From JBCBKP01 sp038521625 (GTDB lineage Bacteria > Planctomycetota > Phycisphaerae > Phycisphaerales > UBA1924), in NCBI GenBank assembly GCA_038521625.1, contig JBCBKP010000013.1:16395-80394 (forward strand): a stretch of 64,000 nucleotides of DNA. Direction: 5' to 3'. The notes beneath the pieces are model-generated. The model did no database searches and was not told the origin of the DNA. It saw only the letters and a list, made by a program, of their open reading frames with translations. Of this stretch, positions 9,062 through 19,034 are shown one piece after another (position 1 is the first letter of the stretch; each line of letters starts with the position of its first letter). The translations under genes were made by a program, and so were the position numbers.

Positions 9062-10024
9062 TTATCGGTCGATCGGGGTCCCGGCGGCGACGGAGAGATC
9101 ACGGGGCGTCGGCCGCGATCTCTCGAAGATCAGGATCCGCCGGACCCCACGCCCCGAGTCGGGCCCGAGCAGCAGCGTGCCGAGCGTCGGCGGCGGCGGT
9201 GGCGGCTCGTCCGAGGCTTCGTCCTCCGCCGGCTGGTCGGGCCCGTCCGGATCCTCCGCCTCCTCCATCTCATCCAAGTCGTCGGCTGGCTCGGGCGGGG
9301 GCGCGAGGATCGAGTCGATGATCGCGGCCCAGTCCGCCTCGGGGCGCTCGGGGACCAGCACCAGCGATTCTCCGTCCGCCAGCGCGGTCTCGAACGCGAG
9401 AGATCGCAGAGGCAGGCCCTGCTGAACCGGACGCAGCGACTCGAGCCCGGCGGGTCGCAGCGGGCTCCGCACGCCCGGGCGGTTGCTCCCGCGCCACTGC
9501 GGCAGAAGATCGACGCGCAGGTCGACCGTCGGACGCCCGTCGCGGGCCGCGGGCTCGAGCCAGGACCGGACCAAGAGCGCCGGGCGGCCCGGCTCCAGCG
9601 GCGCGACGCCCGCGCCGGCGAAGTCGGGCGCCTCCGTCAGCACCGACGATCGTGCCGCGATCGACCAGTCGGTCGGCTCGCCCATCGATCGCCGCTCGGT
9701 CGTGATCGTCAGCGGCTCGACCGCACGGTCGATCGCCTCGAGGAGCCGCCCGTCGACGCGGTACGCACGCAGGCCCTCGCGCCGGAGATCCGGCGCGGCC
9801 CGGACGTCGCGCGACGGATCCTCCAGCAGAACGAGCGCGCTCGCGAGCGCCGCGGGGTCGTCGCGAACCGTGACGATCCGGAGGAGCAGACCGGGCGCGA
9901 GCCGTTCGGGCGACGCGGTCGCCGCGTCGGTCTGCGCGGGCGCCGGCTCGCGCTCGGGCGAACCACAGCCGCCCACGACGACCGCGGCCAGGAGCGGCAC
10001 CGCGCGGCGGGGTCGGCGTCGCAT
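9062..10024 (-). CDS. Lipoprotein of unknown function
   Basis: 320 residues. The N-terminus MRRRPRRAVPLLAAVVVGGC is a lipoprotein signal with Cys at residue 20, so the protein should be membrane-anchored and face the periplasm. The body is a globular alpha/beta region (LLLRIVTVRDDPAALASAL) with no family I recognise, followed by an acidic Pro-rich stretch (residues ~245-285, including PPPPPP) and a basic tail. Its ATG shares one base with the stop codon of the LOG-family gene (TGATG), so the two are translated together. The gene order AsmA-like, LOG-like, lipoprotein is tightly overlapped. Confidence 0.75.
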   Translation of the reverse strand: MRRRPRRAVPLLAAVVVGGCGSPEREPAPAQTDAATASPERLAPGLLLRIVTVRDDPAALASALVLLEDPSRDVRAAPDLRREGLRAYRVDGRLLEAIDRAVEPLTITTERRSMGEPTDWSIAARSSVLTEAPDFAGAGVAPLEPGRPALLVRSWLEPAARDGRPTVDLRVDLLPQWRGSNRPGVRSPLRPAGLESLRPVQQGLPLRSLAFETALADGESLVLVPERPEADWAAIIDSILAPPPEPADDLDEMEEAEDPDGPDQPAEDEASDEPPPPPPTLGTLLLGPDSGRGVRRILIFERSRPTPRDLSVAAGTPIDR

Positions 10025-11169
10025 CAGGCCTCCGGGGCGTCGTTGATGCGGTCGATGAGGCGGCGGATGAGCCCGAACTTGTAGCGGGTGTGCTCGAAGA
10101 CGAGACGCGTCAGCTCCGGGTGCTCGCCGCGCTCGAGCTCGAGCGGGCCGCGCTGCACGATCTTGCCGCGCTTGACAAGGACCGCGAACTCGTCATTGAG
10201 CCGTTCGAGATAGCTCTCCGGGAGCGGTCGCTTGATCCGGATGACGAAGTCGTCGCGGACGTAGCGGCAGCTGTGGTAGACGCGGTAGAACGCGATCACG
10301 TGCTCGGCGGCATCGACGGCGTCCCTGGCGCGGTACATCAGGCCGAGGTCTTCCGAGCTGATGAACCCGCCGCCGAGCAGGTCCTGGCGCACGAAGGACT
10401 CGAACCGATCCCAGTAGCTGCCCGGCGCCTTGTGGCCCTCCACCAGCACGATCGGGACGGTGGGGGCCTTGCCGGTCTGCACGAGCGTGAGCGTCTCGAA
10501 GATCTCGTCCATCGTGCCGAACCCGCCGGGGAAGATGACCACCGCCTCGGCCTGGCTGAGGAACATGACCTTGCGCGTGAAGAAGTACCGGAAGTGCACG
10601 AGCTTCTCGTCGCCGGCGATGACCTCGTTCGCGGTCGTCTCGAACGGCAGCCGGATCGCGACGCCGAAGCTCGCGTCGCGCCCGGGGCCCTCGTGCCCGG
10701 CGCGCATGATGCCGTCGCCGGCGCCGGTGATGACCATCCAGCCCGCCGACGCCATCAGCCTGCTGAAGCGCACCGCGGATTCATAGTCGGGGTGATCGGG
10801 CGGCGTCCGGGCCGACCCGAAGATCGTGACCTTGTGGTTGTCCGGGTACTGGCCGAAGATCCGGTACGCGTGGCGCAGCTCCTTGATCGCCGCGGTCATG
10901 AGCTTGAGCTCGCCGGTGTCGCGCCCGTCGGGGATCAGCTTCAGGGCGGCGGTCACGAGCTCGGCGGTGAGTCGCACGTCGGTCTTGTCGGCGAGCCCGC
11001 CCGCCGTCTCGTCGATCAACGCCCGGACGCGCTGCTGCACCTCGGGATCGTCGACGTGGACCTGGGCGGCGCCCTCCGGCGGTGCCTCGGTCTGGACCAG
11101 CGGCTCGGTGACCTCCGGGGGATCGATCTCGCCCCTGCCCGCCTGGTGCCGTGTCCGGTGCTCGCTCAT
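10024..11169 (-). CDS. LOG-family (TIGR00730-like) nucleotide-processing protein
   Basis: 381 residues. The Rossmann-like core carries VTIFGSARTP (118 region), GDGIMRAGHEG, and the family signature PGGFGTMDE at residues 214-222. LOG proteins hydrolyse nucleoside monophosphates to free base and ribose phosphate (cytokinin-activating in plants) and are often misnamed lysine decarboxylases; bacterial PpnN-type members act in nucleotide salvage. This one has a ~100-residue N-terminal helical extension and a ~100-residue C-terminal extension, so it is longer than the minimal family. Its ATG overlaps the stop of the upstream AsmA-like gene by 4 bases (ATGA). Confidence 0.85.
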   Translation of the reverse strand: MSEHRTRHQAGRGEIDPPEVTEPLVQTEAPPEGAAQVHVDDPEVQQRVRALIDETAGGLADKTDVRLTAELVTAALKLIPDGRDTGELKLMTAAIKELRHAYRIFGQYPDNHKVTIFGSARTPPDHPDYESAVRFSRLMASAGWMVITGAGDGIMRAGHEGPGRDASFGVAIRLPFETTANEVIAGDEKLVHFRYFFTRKVMFLSQAEAVVIFPGGFGTMDEIFETLTLVQTGKAPTVPIVLVEGHKAPGSYWDRFESFVRQDLLGGGFISSEDLGLMYRARDAVDAAEHVIAFYRVYHSCRYVRDDFVIRIKRPLPESYLERLNDEFAVLVKRGKIVQRGPLELERGEHPELTRLVFEHTRYKFGLIRRLIDRINDAPEA

Positions 11170-14100
11170 CGACCGCTCCCTTCGCCTGTCTCGCCCGAGC
11201 CGCTCGCCGGCTCGAGCGCGGCGCGCGTCGCCGCCTCCGATCGCAGCCTCGACCGCGTGGCGCGGAACTGCGCCTCGATCTCGTCGAGACGCTCACGCCG
11301 AGGGTCGGGCCGCCGCCCGAGCAGCGCGTCAACGAGCCTCGTCGTCTGCACGAACGGCGCCGTGCCGAGCTTCGGATCGGCGAGGGTACCCCGAACGGTC
11401 GTCGTCAGCAGTTCGTCGCGCAGGCTCTCGATCACGTCAGACAGGATCGGGACGCGGTTCACCGCGCGGCTCACCACGCGCAGGTCCAGGGACTGGTCAC
11501 CCAGCGCGAGCGTGCCGAAGCCGAGCAGCTCGATCGAATCGGAGAGCACGCCGAGACGCTCGAAGACGACCTCGTTGTCCCGGATGTACAGATCGATCTC
11601 GGCCAGCTCGAGCTGGTCGCCCGTCGGCAGCTGCAGGTTGCTGAACTGGATCAGCGGAGTCAGCAGGGGCAGCTGCACCACCTCGCCGCCCTGAACGGTG
11701 ACGCGGCCACGACCGCGGCGCGGCGCCTCCTCGCCGGCACCGCCGGTGATCGTCAGCGAGGCGTCGACGAGCCCGCGCGAGCGGTCGGCCTCGCCACCGG
11801 GCGCGGTCGCGTCCCCCGGCCCGGCCTCGACGTCCACGAGGAGCGGCGCGAGACGCACGTCGGTCAACCGAACGTCCGCGACGAACCGCGACGCCTCGGG
11901 GTCGCGCTCGTCCGGCTCGACGCGCCCACGCACGAACAGCCGCCCGCCGTGGCTGTCGGCCTCGAGCTCCGGAAGCAGCACGGCCAACCCCCCGGGGTCG
12001 CTGACGACCCTCGCGGTCCCCCGCGCGAAGCGGACGCCCGAGGCGCGCCCGGCCGCGTCCGCGAAATCCAAGCGGAACCGGGCGTTCTCGGGGTTCGGCG
12101 CGCCCTGCTCGGTCCAGACCGAGAGCCCCACGCTCGTCGCCATCTCGGTCACCGGAACGCCGACGGCGAACGACGCCCCCTCGGCCTCGATCGAGCCCGA
12201 CACCCGCACGTCGTCGACCACGCCCTCCCGCCCGTTCGCGTACTCGATCCGCAGCTCGTCCAGACGCAGCTCGACGAGCCCGTCCGCCTCCAGCTCGATC
12301 GAGTTGAGCGCCTCGGCCACGACGTCGGGGGCGAGCCCGATCAGGGCCGCGTCGACGCGGTCGGCGCGGACCTCGAGCGTGCCGAAGAGCTCGTCGATGC
12401 CCTCGCCGCCGTCCGGGCGGGCGAGCCAGCCGCCGTTCACACGCGCCGTCAGCCCCGGGCGGCGCGTCACGAGCTCTCGGACGACACCGCCGCGCCCGTC
12501 GAACGCGATCTCGCCCGTCGCCCGTCCCAGCTCCACGCGCCCGGCGGTCGAGGCGAGCGAGATCACCTCGGGCAGGATCGTGCCGGTCGGTCGGGCGCCC
12601 GGGGCGTCGATCTCGATCCGCCCGGACATCGTCCCGAGCGGCCGGTACCGGTCGAGCAGCTCGAGCAGGCCGTCGCCCGCGAGCGCCGCCGCGGCGCGCA
12701 CGGCCGGGTCGTCGAACCGGACGCCCCCGAAGGTCCCTGTCAGCGGGCCGACGACCGGCTCGTCCCCCGACGGATCGATGACGCCGTCGACTCCGAACCG
12801 GGCGGGCACGCCGCCGTCGGTCGCGAGCGTCCCGCCGAGCCCGTCGAGGCGGATAAACCCGGATTCGCCGTCGTACCTGAGGGCGCCCCGGTCCGTCGAG
12901 GCGCGCAGCCGCGTCCCGAGCGCGTCGACCTCGAGCCGGTCCCAATCCGAGAGCGAGGCGCCGATCGTGAGCGGTGGGATCGCGCCGTCCGCGGGCGCCG
13001 CGTCGCGCCGCAGCTCGACCCCCAGATCGGCGCGCCCCGCCGGTCGGAGCCGGTCGCGCAGCTCGGTCAGACGCTCGGCGACGGTCGGCGCGGGCGTCGC
13101 CAGCAGCCGTTCGAGGGGCACGGCCAGATCGATCCCATCGGCTTCGGCGGCGGCGCCGATGGGGCTCTCGCCGGTCAGCAGCGCGTCGCCGGCCGCTCGG
13201 CTGATGTCGGCGCGCAGCGTGACCGGGGTCGGCGCCGAGTCCGCGAGGTCGGCCAACGCCGCGACCTCCACGATCGCGCGTCCGTCGGTCAGCTCGAGAC
13301 CCATCGAGGCGTCGCGCAGCGTGATATCGCCGCGATCGTCCCAGTCGCGCAGCCGCGCCGTGCCGCTCGCGTCGAGATCGACCATCAGCCCCCGCGCCTC
13401 GTCCGCACGCGCGCTCACGCCGAGCGTGCCGTCGAGCTGAACGCGCGGCGCCCATTCCGGGATGATCGAGTCGAGGTCCGGCTCGGCGGCGCGGAGAACC
13501 GCGAGCAGCCACGCGGTCTCGACCGGCAGATCGGTCAGCCCGATGCTGAACGTCTCCGGCGCCGAGCGCCCGCTCCCGTCGAGCGAGAGCGCCGCGCTCG
13601 CGGCCCCGGTCCCGCCGAAGACCGAATCGAGCCGCTCGGCGCTGATCTCGGCCACGTCGTCGCCGATCGCGACGCGCACGCCCGAGGCGAGGATCGGGAT
13701 CGGCAGCCGCGACGCGACGACGCCGAGCTCGGGGACCTCGACGGTGATCAGGCGTTCCCAGACGCTCTCGAGACCGTACTGGCGGTGCAGCTCGATCCGC
13801 AGCGACCCGGCCCCGCCGATCTCGAAGCCGTCGGGCACGAGCCCGCCCGGTGCGCCGGGTGATTCGCGCAGGCGTTCGAGGGCCGCGCGGTCCGTCAGCG
13901 CCGCCAGCAGCGGTCCGCGCTCATCACCGAGCGATTCGACCATCAGGTCGTCGATCGGGATCTCGCTCCCCGTCACGAGCAGGCGGAGCTCGCCGGTGGC
14001 GCCGAACGGGCCGGCCCAGCCCGTCGCGCGCATCGAGCCGCCGCGCGGGCCGACGCCGGTGATCTCGTCGATGAAGACGAACCGCCGGTTGAACCGGACC

Positions 14101-15524
14101 AAACCCACACCCGCCTCGACCGGGTAAGGGAACGACACGTACGCCGCGCCGCTGCCCGAGAACCGCAGCTCGCCCGACAGGCGGACCTCGTCCTCGGCGC
14201 CGCGAAGAGCCGAATCCGGCGCCGTCGAGTCCTCGGGCTTGTCCGGGACCTCGATCGGCGCCGCGCCCGCGGTCGCCTCGCGCGCCCACCCCGGAACAGC
14301 GCCGCGCCGGAGCCAGATCTCGGCGCGCACCTCCCCGCGGGGCGGGCCGAAATCGCGGAGCTCGGCGTCGACCGCGGGCGGCAGGAACGTCAGCAGCCGG
14401 ATGTCGCGCTCCAGGCGGAACGGGCGAGCGACAAGACGGCACACGAACGGATCGGCCAGGCCGAGCCCGTAGTAATCGAGCGTCACGTCGTACTCGACGC
14501 GGTCGGCCCGACCCCGGATCGAGCCGGTGATGCCGTCCGAGCCGAGCCGCAGCGTGCCCACGACCTGCTCGAGGCGCAGCGGGTCGCGGGCGTCGCCGGA
14601 GAGCGTCCGCCCGCTCGGGTCGAAGGGCAGCGAGAGGCTGACGCCGTCGAGCCGGAGCTCGATCTGGAACGAGCCGTCGCTCTCGACGCGGACCGCGGTC
14701 GGCAGGATCTGTCCCGTGAGGTCGAGCTGCGCCGCGATGTCGCGCAGCGAGCGTGGCATCTTCTCCGCCGGCCAGCGGTCGAGCCGGACGCCGCTCGCGC
14801 GCAGCTCGAGCCCGGCCGACGACAGCTCGCCGACGAGATCGACACGCTCCGTCGAGGCCACCGCGCTCGCCCCGGACGGCAGCGTCGCCGTCAACGCAAA
14901 CGTCCCGATCGGGCCGGCCACATCGGCCGAGGGCGTGAAGCTGCCCGAGACCGGCACGCCCGCGACCGCGACGTATCCGCCGGGCGAGGTCTCGCCAAGC
15001 TCCAGCTCGCCGTTGCGGATGACAACGAGCGGCGCAACGCCCCCCGCGCCGCCGCCGCCGGTCACGCCGGCCCAGCTCGCGGCGTTGAGCGTGCCCTCGG
15101 CGTCGATCTCCGCCAGCCGGATGCGCGGGCCGTCGAGCTCGACCAGCGTCGGGACGACGTCGCCGCCGAGCATCGCGGTCCGATCGAGCGTGACGACCGC
15201 GCGATCGACCTCGAGCAACTCGCCGGCGGCGCCGTCCACATCCGGGAGACGCGCGACGAGGTCGTCGAACACGACACGCAGGTCGCCTGAGACGTACACG
15301 CGACCCGCGTCGAGCTCCAGAGCCACGACCTTCTCGAGCTCCGAGAGCACGAGCCGACCGGTCAAGGGGCCCTGCGTCAGAAGGCCCCAGGCGATCGCGA
15401 GCAGCAGGACGCCCGCGATCAGCGCCCGCCGGATCGTCCGGATGCGCCGGCGCTTCTTCGGGGCTCGGCCGGCCGGCTGCCCCGTCGTCTGGCCCATCGG
15501 TTGACTGGTGCCGCGGTCGCTCAC
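11166..15524 (-). CDS. Giant AsmA-like (bridge-like) envelope protein
   Basis: About 1452 residues if it starts at the GTG 15522-15524, with GGGAG 11 bases upstream; an ATG at 15495-15497 would shorten it by 9. A basic N-terminus (APKKRRRIRTIRR) precedes one membrane anchor (LIAGVLLLAIAWGLL). The remainder is a long repetitive beta-rich region without cysteines, finishing with an AsmA_2-like module (VVQLPLLTPLIQFSNL, then SDSIELLGFGTLALGDQSLD). This is the shape of AsmA/YhdP/TamB proteins, which form hydrophobic grooves that move phospholipid between the inner and outer membranes. Function in lipid transport is family-based inference. It is divergent from radA with 57 bases between them. Confidence 0.75.
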   Translation of the reverse strand: MSDRGTSQPMGQTTGQPAGRAPKKRRRIRTIRRALIAGVLLLAIAWGLLTQGPLTGRLVLSELEKVVALELDAGRVYVSGDLRVVFDDLVARLPDVDGAAGELLEVDRAVVTLDRTAMLGGDVVPTLVELDGPRIRLAEIDAEGTLNAASWAGVTGGGGAGGVAPLVVIRNGELELGETSPGGYVAVAGVPVSGSFTPSADVAGPIGTFALTATLPSGASAVASTERVDLVGELSSAGLELRASGVRLDRWPAEKMPRSLRDIAAQLDLTGQILPTAVRVESDGSFQIELRLDGVSLSLPFDPSGRTLSGDARDPLRLEQVVGTLRLGSDGITGSIRGRADRVEYDVTLDYYGLGLADPFVCRLVARPFRLERDIRLLTFLPPAVDAELRDFGPPRGEVRAEIWLRRGAVPGWAREATAGAAPIEVPDKPEDSTAPDSALRGAEDEVRLSGELRFSGSGAAYVSFPYPVEAGVGLVRFNRRFVFIDEITGVGPRGGSMRATGWAGPFGATGELRLLVTGSEIPIDDLMVESLGDERGPLLAALTDRAALERLRESPGAPGGLVPDGFEIGGAGSLRIELHRQYGLESVWERLITVEVPELGVVASRLPIPILASGVRVAIGDDVAEISAERLDSVFGGTGAASAALSLDGSGRSAPETFSIGLTDLPVETAWLLAVLRAAEPDLDSIIPEWAPRVQLDGTLGVSARADEARGLMVDLDASGTARLRDWDDRGDITLRDASMGLELTDGRAIVEVAALADLADSAPTPVTLRADISRAAGDALLTGESPIGAAAEADGIDLAVPLERLLATPAPTVAERLTELRDRLRPAGRADLGVELRRDAAPADGAIPPLTIGASLSDWDRLEVDALGTRLRASTDRGALRYDGESGFIRLDGLGGTLATDGGVPARFGVDGVIDPSGDEPVVGPLTGTFGGVRFDDPAVRAAAALAGDGLLELLDRYRPLGTMSGRIEIDAPGARPTGTILPEVISLASTAGRVELGRATGEIAFDGRGGVVRELVTRRPGLTARVNGGWLARPDGGEGIDELFGTLEVRADRVDAALIGLAPDVVAEALNSIELEADGLVELRLDELRIEYANGREGVVDDVRVSGSIEAEGASFAVGVPVTEMATSVGLSVWTEQGAPNPENARFRLDFADAAGRASGVRFARGTARVVSDPGGLAVLLPELEADSHGGRLFVRGRVEPDERDPEASRFVADVRLTDVRLAPLLVDVEAGPGDATAPGGEADRSRGLVDASLTITGGAGEEAPRRGRGRVTVQGGEVVQLPLLTPLIQFSNLQLPTGDQLELAEIDLYIRDNEVVFERLGVLSDSIELLGFGTLALGDQSLDLRVVSRAVNRVPILSDVIESLRDELLTTTVRGTLADPKLGTAPFVQTTRLVDALLGRRPDPRRERLDEIEAQFRATRSRLRSEAATRAALEPASGSGETGEGSGR

Positions 15525-15581
15525 TGCGCGTGGACGCTCCCAGAGCGATGCTACGGGCCCCGCACGCGATAGGCTGCGGGC

Positions 15582-16997
15582 GTGCCGAAGCTCCGAACGC
15601 GCTTTGTCTGCCGCGCCTGCGGCTCGGTCCTGCCCCGATGGCTCGGCAGGTGCCCCGATTGCGGGGCCTGGGACAGCCTTGAGGAGCAGCGCGACGCCGG
15701 TGAGCACCGCGCCGAGGCGTACGCCGAGCGCGAGGTCAAGCCCGGCGCGGTCCGCGCCGGGGCCGCGACGCCGATCGACGAGATCGACGCCGCCTTCATG
15801 CACGCGCGCATCCCGTCGGGCATCGGCGAGTTCGATCGCGTGCTCGGCGGCGCGGAGGGCGCCTTCGGGCTCGTCCCCGGGTCGGCCGTGCTGATCGGCG
15901 GCGAGCCCGGCATCGGCAAGAGCACGCTGCTCCTGCAGGCCAGCGCCGCGTGGGCCGACCGCCTCTCGGCCTCATCGAGCGACGAGGACTGGACCAGCCG
16001 CGTGCTTTATGTCAGCAGCGAGGAGTCGGCGCACCAGCTCGCCGGTCGCGCCGAGCGTCTGGAGCTCCGCGAGCGCCCGTCGCTCTACGTGCTCGCCGAG
16101 ACCAACCTCTCACGAGTCGCCGAGCAGATCCGCAAGCTCCGGCCCGCGGTCGTCGTGATCGACTCGGTGCAGATGCTGTTCGATCCCGAGCTCGACGCGG
16201 CGCCAGGCAGCGTGACGCAGCTCCGCCGCTGCGCCGCCGATCTCGTGACGATCGCCAAGACCAGCGGGAGCGCCGTCGTGATGGTGGGGCACGTCACCAA
16301 AGACGGCCAGCTCGCCGGCCCGCGCGTGCTCGAGCACCTCGTCGACGCGGTCCTCTATTTCGAGGGCGACCGCTTCCACGCGGGCCGCATCGTCCGCGCG
16401 ATCAAGAACCGCTTCGGCACCACGATGGAGCTGGGCATCTTCGAGATGGGCGCACTCGGCCTGGTCGAGGCGCCGGGCAGCGCCTCGGTCGCGCCCGCCG
16501 ATCCTCGCCCCGGGTCAGTCGCGTGCCCGGCGGTGCACGGGTCGCGCTGCGTCATGGTCGAGATCCAGGCCCTCACGGCAACCGGCTTCCTCGGCGCCGC
16601 GAAGCGCAAGTCCAGCGGGCTCGACACCAGCCGGCTCGCGATGGTGATCGCGGTCCTCGAGCAGCACGCCGGCGTCCGCCTGGCGGATCGGGACATCTTC
16701 GCCTCGGTCGTGGGGGGGCTGCGCGTCGTCGAGCCCGCCGCCGACCTGGCGCTGCTGCTCTCGATCGCCGGCGCCAACCAGCGCCGCGCCGCGCAGGCCC
16801 GGACCTGCGCCGTCGGCGAGGTGGGACTGGGCGGCGAACTCCGCCCCGTCCCGCAGCTCGAGCTGAGGCTGCGGGAGGCGGCCAAGCTCGGGTTCACCCG
16901 GGCGATCGTGCCCGAGGGCGCCCCGGGTACCGTGGTCCCCGGGCTGGAAATCGATGCCGCGGCGAGCGTGGCCGCGGCAATCGAGCGTCTGTCCTGA
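15582..16997 (+). CDS. radA: DNA repair protein RadA (Sms)
   Basis: 471 residues from a GTG. All parts of RadA are present: an N-terminal zinc finger (CRACGSVLPRWLGRCPDCGAW), a RecA-like ATPase core with Walker A GEPGIGKST, the RadA-specific KNRFGTTMELGIFEM motif, and a C-terminal Lon-protease-like domain (TGFLGAAKRKSSGLDTSRL). RadA is a DnaB-like helicase that promotes branch migration during recombination. No Shine-Dalgarno is visible; a TAGGCT hexamer ends 6 bases before the start, which may mean a leaderless message. It is divergent from the AsmA-like gene. Confidence 0.95.
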   Translation: MPKLRTRFVCRACGSVLPRWLGRCPDCGAWDSLEEQRDAGEHRAEAYAEREVKPGAVRAGAATPIDEIDAAFMHARIPSGIGEFDRVLGGAEGAFGLVPGSAVLIGGEPGIGKSTLLLQASAAWADRLSASSSDEDWTSRVLYVSSEESAHQLAGRAERLELRERPSLYVLAETNLSRVAEQIRKLRPAVVVIDSVQMLFDPELDAAPGSVTQLRRCAADLVTIAKTSGSAVVMVGHVTKDGQLAGPRVLEHLVDAVLYFEGDRFHAGRIVRAIKNRFGTTMELGIFEMGALGLVEAPGSASVAPADPRPGSVACPAVHGSRCVMVEIQALTATGFLGAAKRKSSGLDTSRLAMVIAVLEQHAGVRLADRDIFASVVGGLRVVEPAADLALLLSIAGANQRRAAQARTCAVGEVGLGGELRPVPQLELRLREAAKLGFTRAIVPEGAPGTVVPGLEIDAAASVAAAIERLS

Positions 16998-17008
16998 GCG
17001 GACGAGCC

Positions 17009-17107
17009 TCAGCTCAGCGCCATGAAGGCGAGAGCCGAGAGGATCGCGATCCGCTTGTGGACCTCGGTGATGACAAGGATCTGGGTCGAGAGGTTCTGGA
17101 TGCTCAT
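17009..17107 (-). CDS. Small 32-residue ORF with strong ribosome-binding site
   Basis: An ATG at 17105-17107 with GGAG 9 bases upstream opens a 33-codon frame ending TGA at 17009-17011. The product begins MSIQNLSTQILVI and ends with a short hydrophobic run (IAILSALAFMALS), so it may be membrane-active or membrane-associated. It sits alone between radA and a secreted-protein gene, opposite both. I recognise no family. Support is the good Shine-Dalgarno, the isolated position and the non-random hydrophobic C-terminus; the short length keeps confidence low. Confidence 0.35.
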   Translation of the reverse strand: MSIQNLSTQILVITEVHKRIAILSALAFMALS

Positions 17108-17225
17108 GGTCGTGATCTCCAAATGTCCACCACATGAAGTTCAACGGGCGTGCCGAACCATGCCACCGGCCATCCGATCGCCGCTGACGGCCTGGAAACG
17201 CGGTTCTGGTCGCGTTATTGGACAT

Positions 17226-19034
17226 ATGACGTCGCTCGCCCGCAACGCGCTGTTGCCCCGCGTCAACGTCGCGTGGTTCGCCGCCGCCACCGCGACCGCC
17301 GCCGGCGCCCAGCCGCTCGAGCCGCCGGGGCTCGGCGAGCAGCTCGACACGCGACGCACGGTCCGAGAATGGGTCCTCGCGGGCGAGATCGGGGACCGAG
17401 ACGGGATCCCGGCGGTCGGCTTCGCGGCTCTGACACTGCGCCTTGATGGCCGGGTTCTCGGGCGTGGCGAGGCCGCGACGCTCGATCCCGGCCCGGACAC
17501 GGTCGCCGAGGCCGCGCGCGAGGCGATCGGCGAGGCGCGGACCGGGATCGCCCGGATGGCCGGCCCGCTGGTGCGCGACGCCTGGACCCGCGGCGCCGGC
17601 GAGCTCTCGATCGAGCTCTCGCTCGGAGGCAGGCTCGTCCCGCTGACGGACGAGGAGCTCCGCCTCGCCCAGGCCGAGCGGGCGACCGGGCTCAGCGGCC
17701 TGGCGGTCCGCGCCGGGCACGAGGGCGTCGCGGTCGTCCGAGGCGAGCGGGTGCTGGCCAGCGGGCCCGGATTCATGCTCGAGCGCGGGCTGAGCGCCGG
17801 CGAGGCGCTCGCGGCGCTCGCGGGCGAGGCGCTCGATTCGCCCGCGGCCGCGCTCCGCGATCTGGATGATCTGGAGCGCGAGGGGCTGGCGTTCTATCGG
17901 TTCCGCGCGGGCCGCATCGCCGACGTCGGCGATCCATCGATCCCGGTCCCGCTCTACCGCGACGGCACGGTCGTCGAGCCCCGCGAGGTCGACCGCGAGC
18001 TGATCGAACAGACCGCCGCGGCGCTCGCGGCGCACCTGATCGCGCGCCGCTGGCCCGGGGTCGAGCCGTACGGGCTCCGCGGCGGGGCGGAGATCCACCG
18101 CTGGGTGTTCGACGAGCGGGCCGCGCCGGCGTTCGACCAGGCGCTCGCGGTCGGCGCGCTGCTCGCATTCGACCGCGTGCGGCCCGACGGTGCCGTATCG
18201 CTGCGGCCGACGGCGCTCGAGATCCTGCGCGAGCTGGCCGTCACCGCCGAGCAGGAGACCGACCCGTCCGAGTCTGCGGTCGAAGCGGCCGCCACCCTGG
18301 TCGTGCTGTCCTCGCTCGAGGAATCTGAGCTCGACGCCGATCTGCGGGCGCTCGCGGCGCATTGCGGGGCAACGCTCGAGGGCGCGTTCGATCCGTCGCG
18401 CGGCTACGCACGGTCGATCCCCGAGCCCGCGAAGGGGCTGGTCGCGCTCGCCAAGGTCCGCCGGGGCGATCCGGACGCGGCGCTCGCGGTCGCGCGGGTC
18501 TACCGCGACACCGGCGCGGAGCGCGCGATCGCGCAGATGCCGTTCCTCGCCTGGGCCTCGATCGAGCAATCGCAGCGGGAAGGAGGGCCCGTCGCGGCCG
18601 GCGTGGCGCTTCGCGAGCTCCGCGATCTCGTCGGACGGTTCGGGATCGGTCGAGCCGACATCGACGGGCTAGACCGCGATCTGCTCGGCGGCGTCGTCTT
18701 CACGCGCGGTCGCCAGCCGCTGCCGACCTGGCAGACCGCGCGGGCGAGCGGCATGACCGCGGCCATGCTCGCCGATCCCTCGCTCACGATGGGCGACCTG
18801 TCCTCTGGCGAGCTGCCCGGGAGGCTCGTCGAGCATCTCGCGACGACCCGATTCTTGATCCAGCTGGCGTGCCGCGACGCCGAGGTGCATTCGGCCCGGA
18901 TCCCGGGCCGCGCGAGGGGCGCGGTGCGCGTCAGCCCGTGGTCCCGCGAGGCCCCGCTGGCGGCGAACGCGCTCGTCCTCTGGAGCCTCGCCGAGACGCT
19001 GCGAACGCTCGAGATCTTGGCCTCCGGGCGGTGA
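17226..19034 (+). CDS. Secreted protein of unknown function
   Basis: 602 residues from the ATG at 17226. The N-terminus ends in a plausible signal peptidase I site (VAWFAAATATAAGA before QPLEPPG). The mature protein is Arg/Glu/Ala-rich and largely helical. The middle contains a repeated alpha-helical character (for example SLRPTALEILRELAVTAEQE), which could be a superhelical scaffold or a terpenoid-cyclase-like barrel, but I cannot assign a family. The last residues (LAANALVLWSLAETLRTL) look like a helical cap. The stop overlaps the proposed -35 element of gyrA. Confidence 0.7.
   Translation: MTSLARNALLPRVNVAWFAAATATAAGAQPLEPPGLGEQLDTRRTVREWVLAGEIGDRDGIPAVGFAALTLRLDGRVLGRGEAATLDPGPDTVAEAAREAIGEARTGIARMAGPLVRDAWTRGAGELSIELSLGGRLVPLTDEELRLAQAERATGLSGLAVRAGHEGVAVVRGERVLASGPGFMLERGLSAGEALAALAGEALDSPAAALRDLDDLEREGLAFYRFRAGRIADVGDPSIPVPLYRDGTVVEPREVDRELIEQTAAALAAHLIARRWPGVEPYGLRGGAEIHRWVFDERAAPAFDQALAVGALLAFDRVRPDGAVSLRPTALEILRELAVTAEQETDPSESAVEAAATLVVLSSLEESELDADLRALAAHCGATLEGAFDPSRGYARSIPEPAKGLVALAKVRRGDPDAALAVARVYRDTGAERAIAQMPFLAWASIEQSQREGGPVAAGVALRELRDLVGRFGIGRADIDGLDRDLLGGVVFTRGRQPLPTWQTARASGMTAAMLADPSLTMGDLSSGELPGRLVEHLATTRFLIQLACRDAEVHSARIPGRARGAVRVSPWSREAPLAANALVLWSLAETLRTLEILASGR

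Noticed and set aside
10024..11169. Annotating the LOG-family protein as a lysine decarboxylase
   Set aside because: The PGGFGTMDE motif belongs to nucleotide-processing LOG proteins; the lysine decarboxylase name is a known historical misannotation.
11151..13862. A 903-codon plus-strand frame opposite the AsmA-like gene
   Set aside because: Arg/Pro/Ala-rich shadow with no recognisable domain; the minus-strand frame is longer, has a membrane anchor and AsmA-type C-terminus, and overlaps its downstream gene in the usual way.
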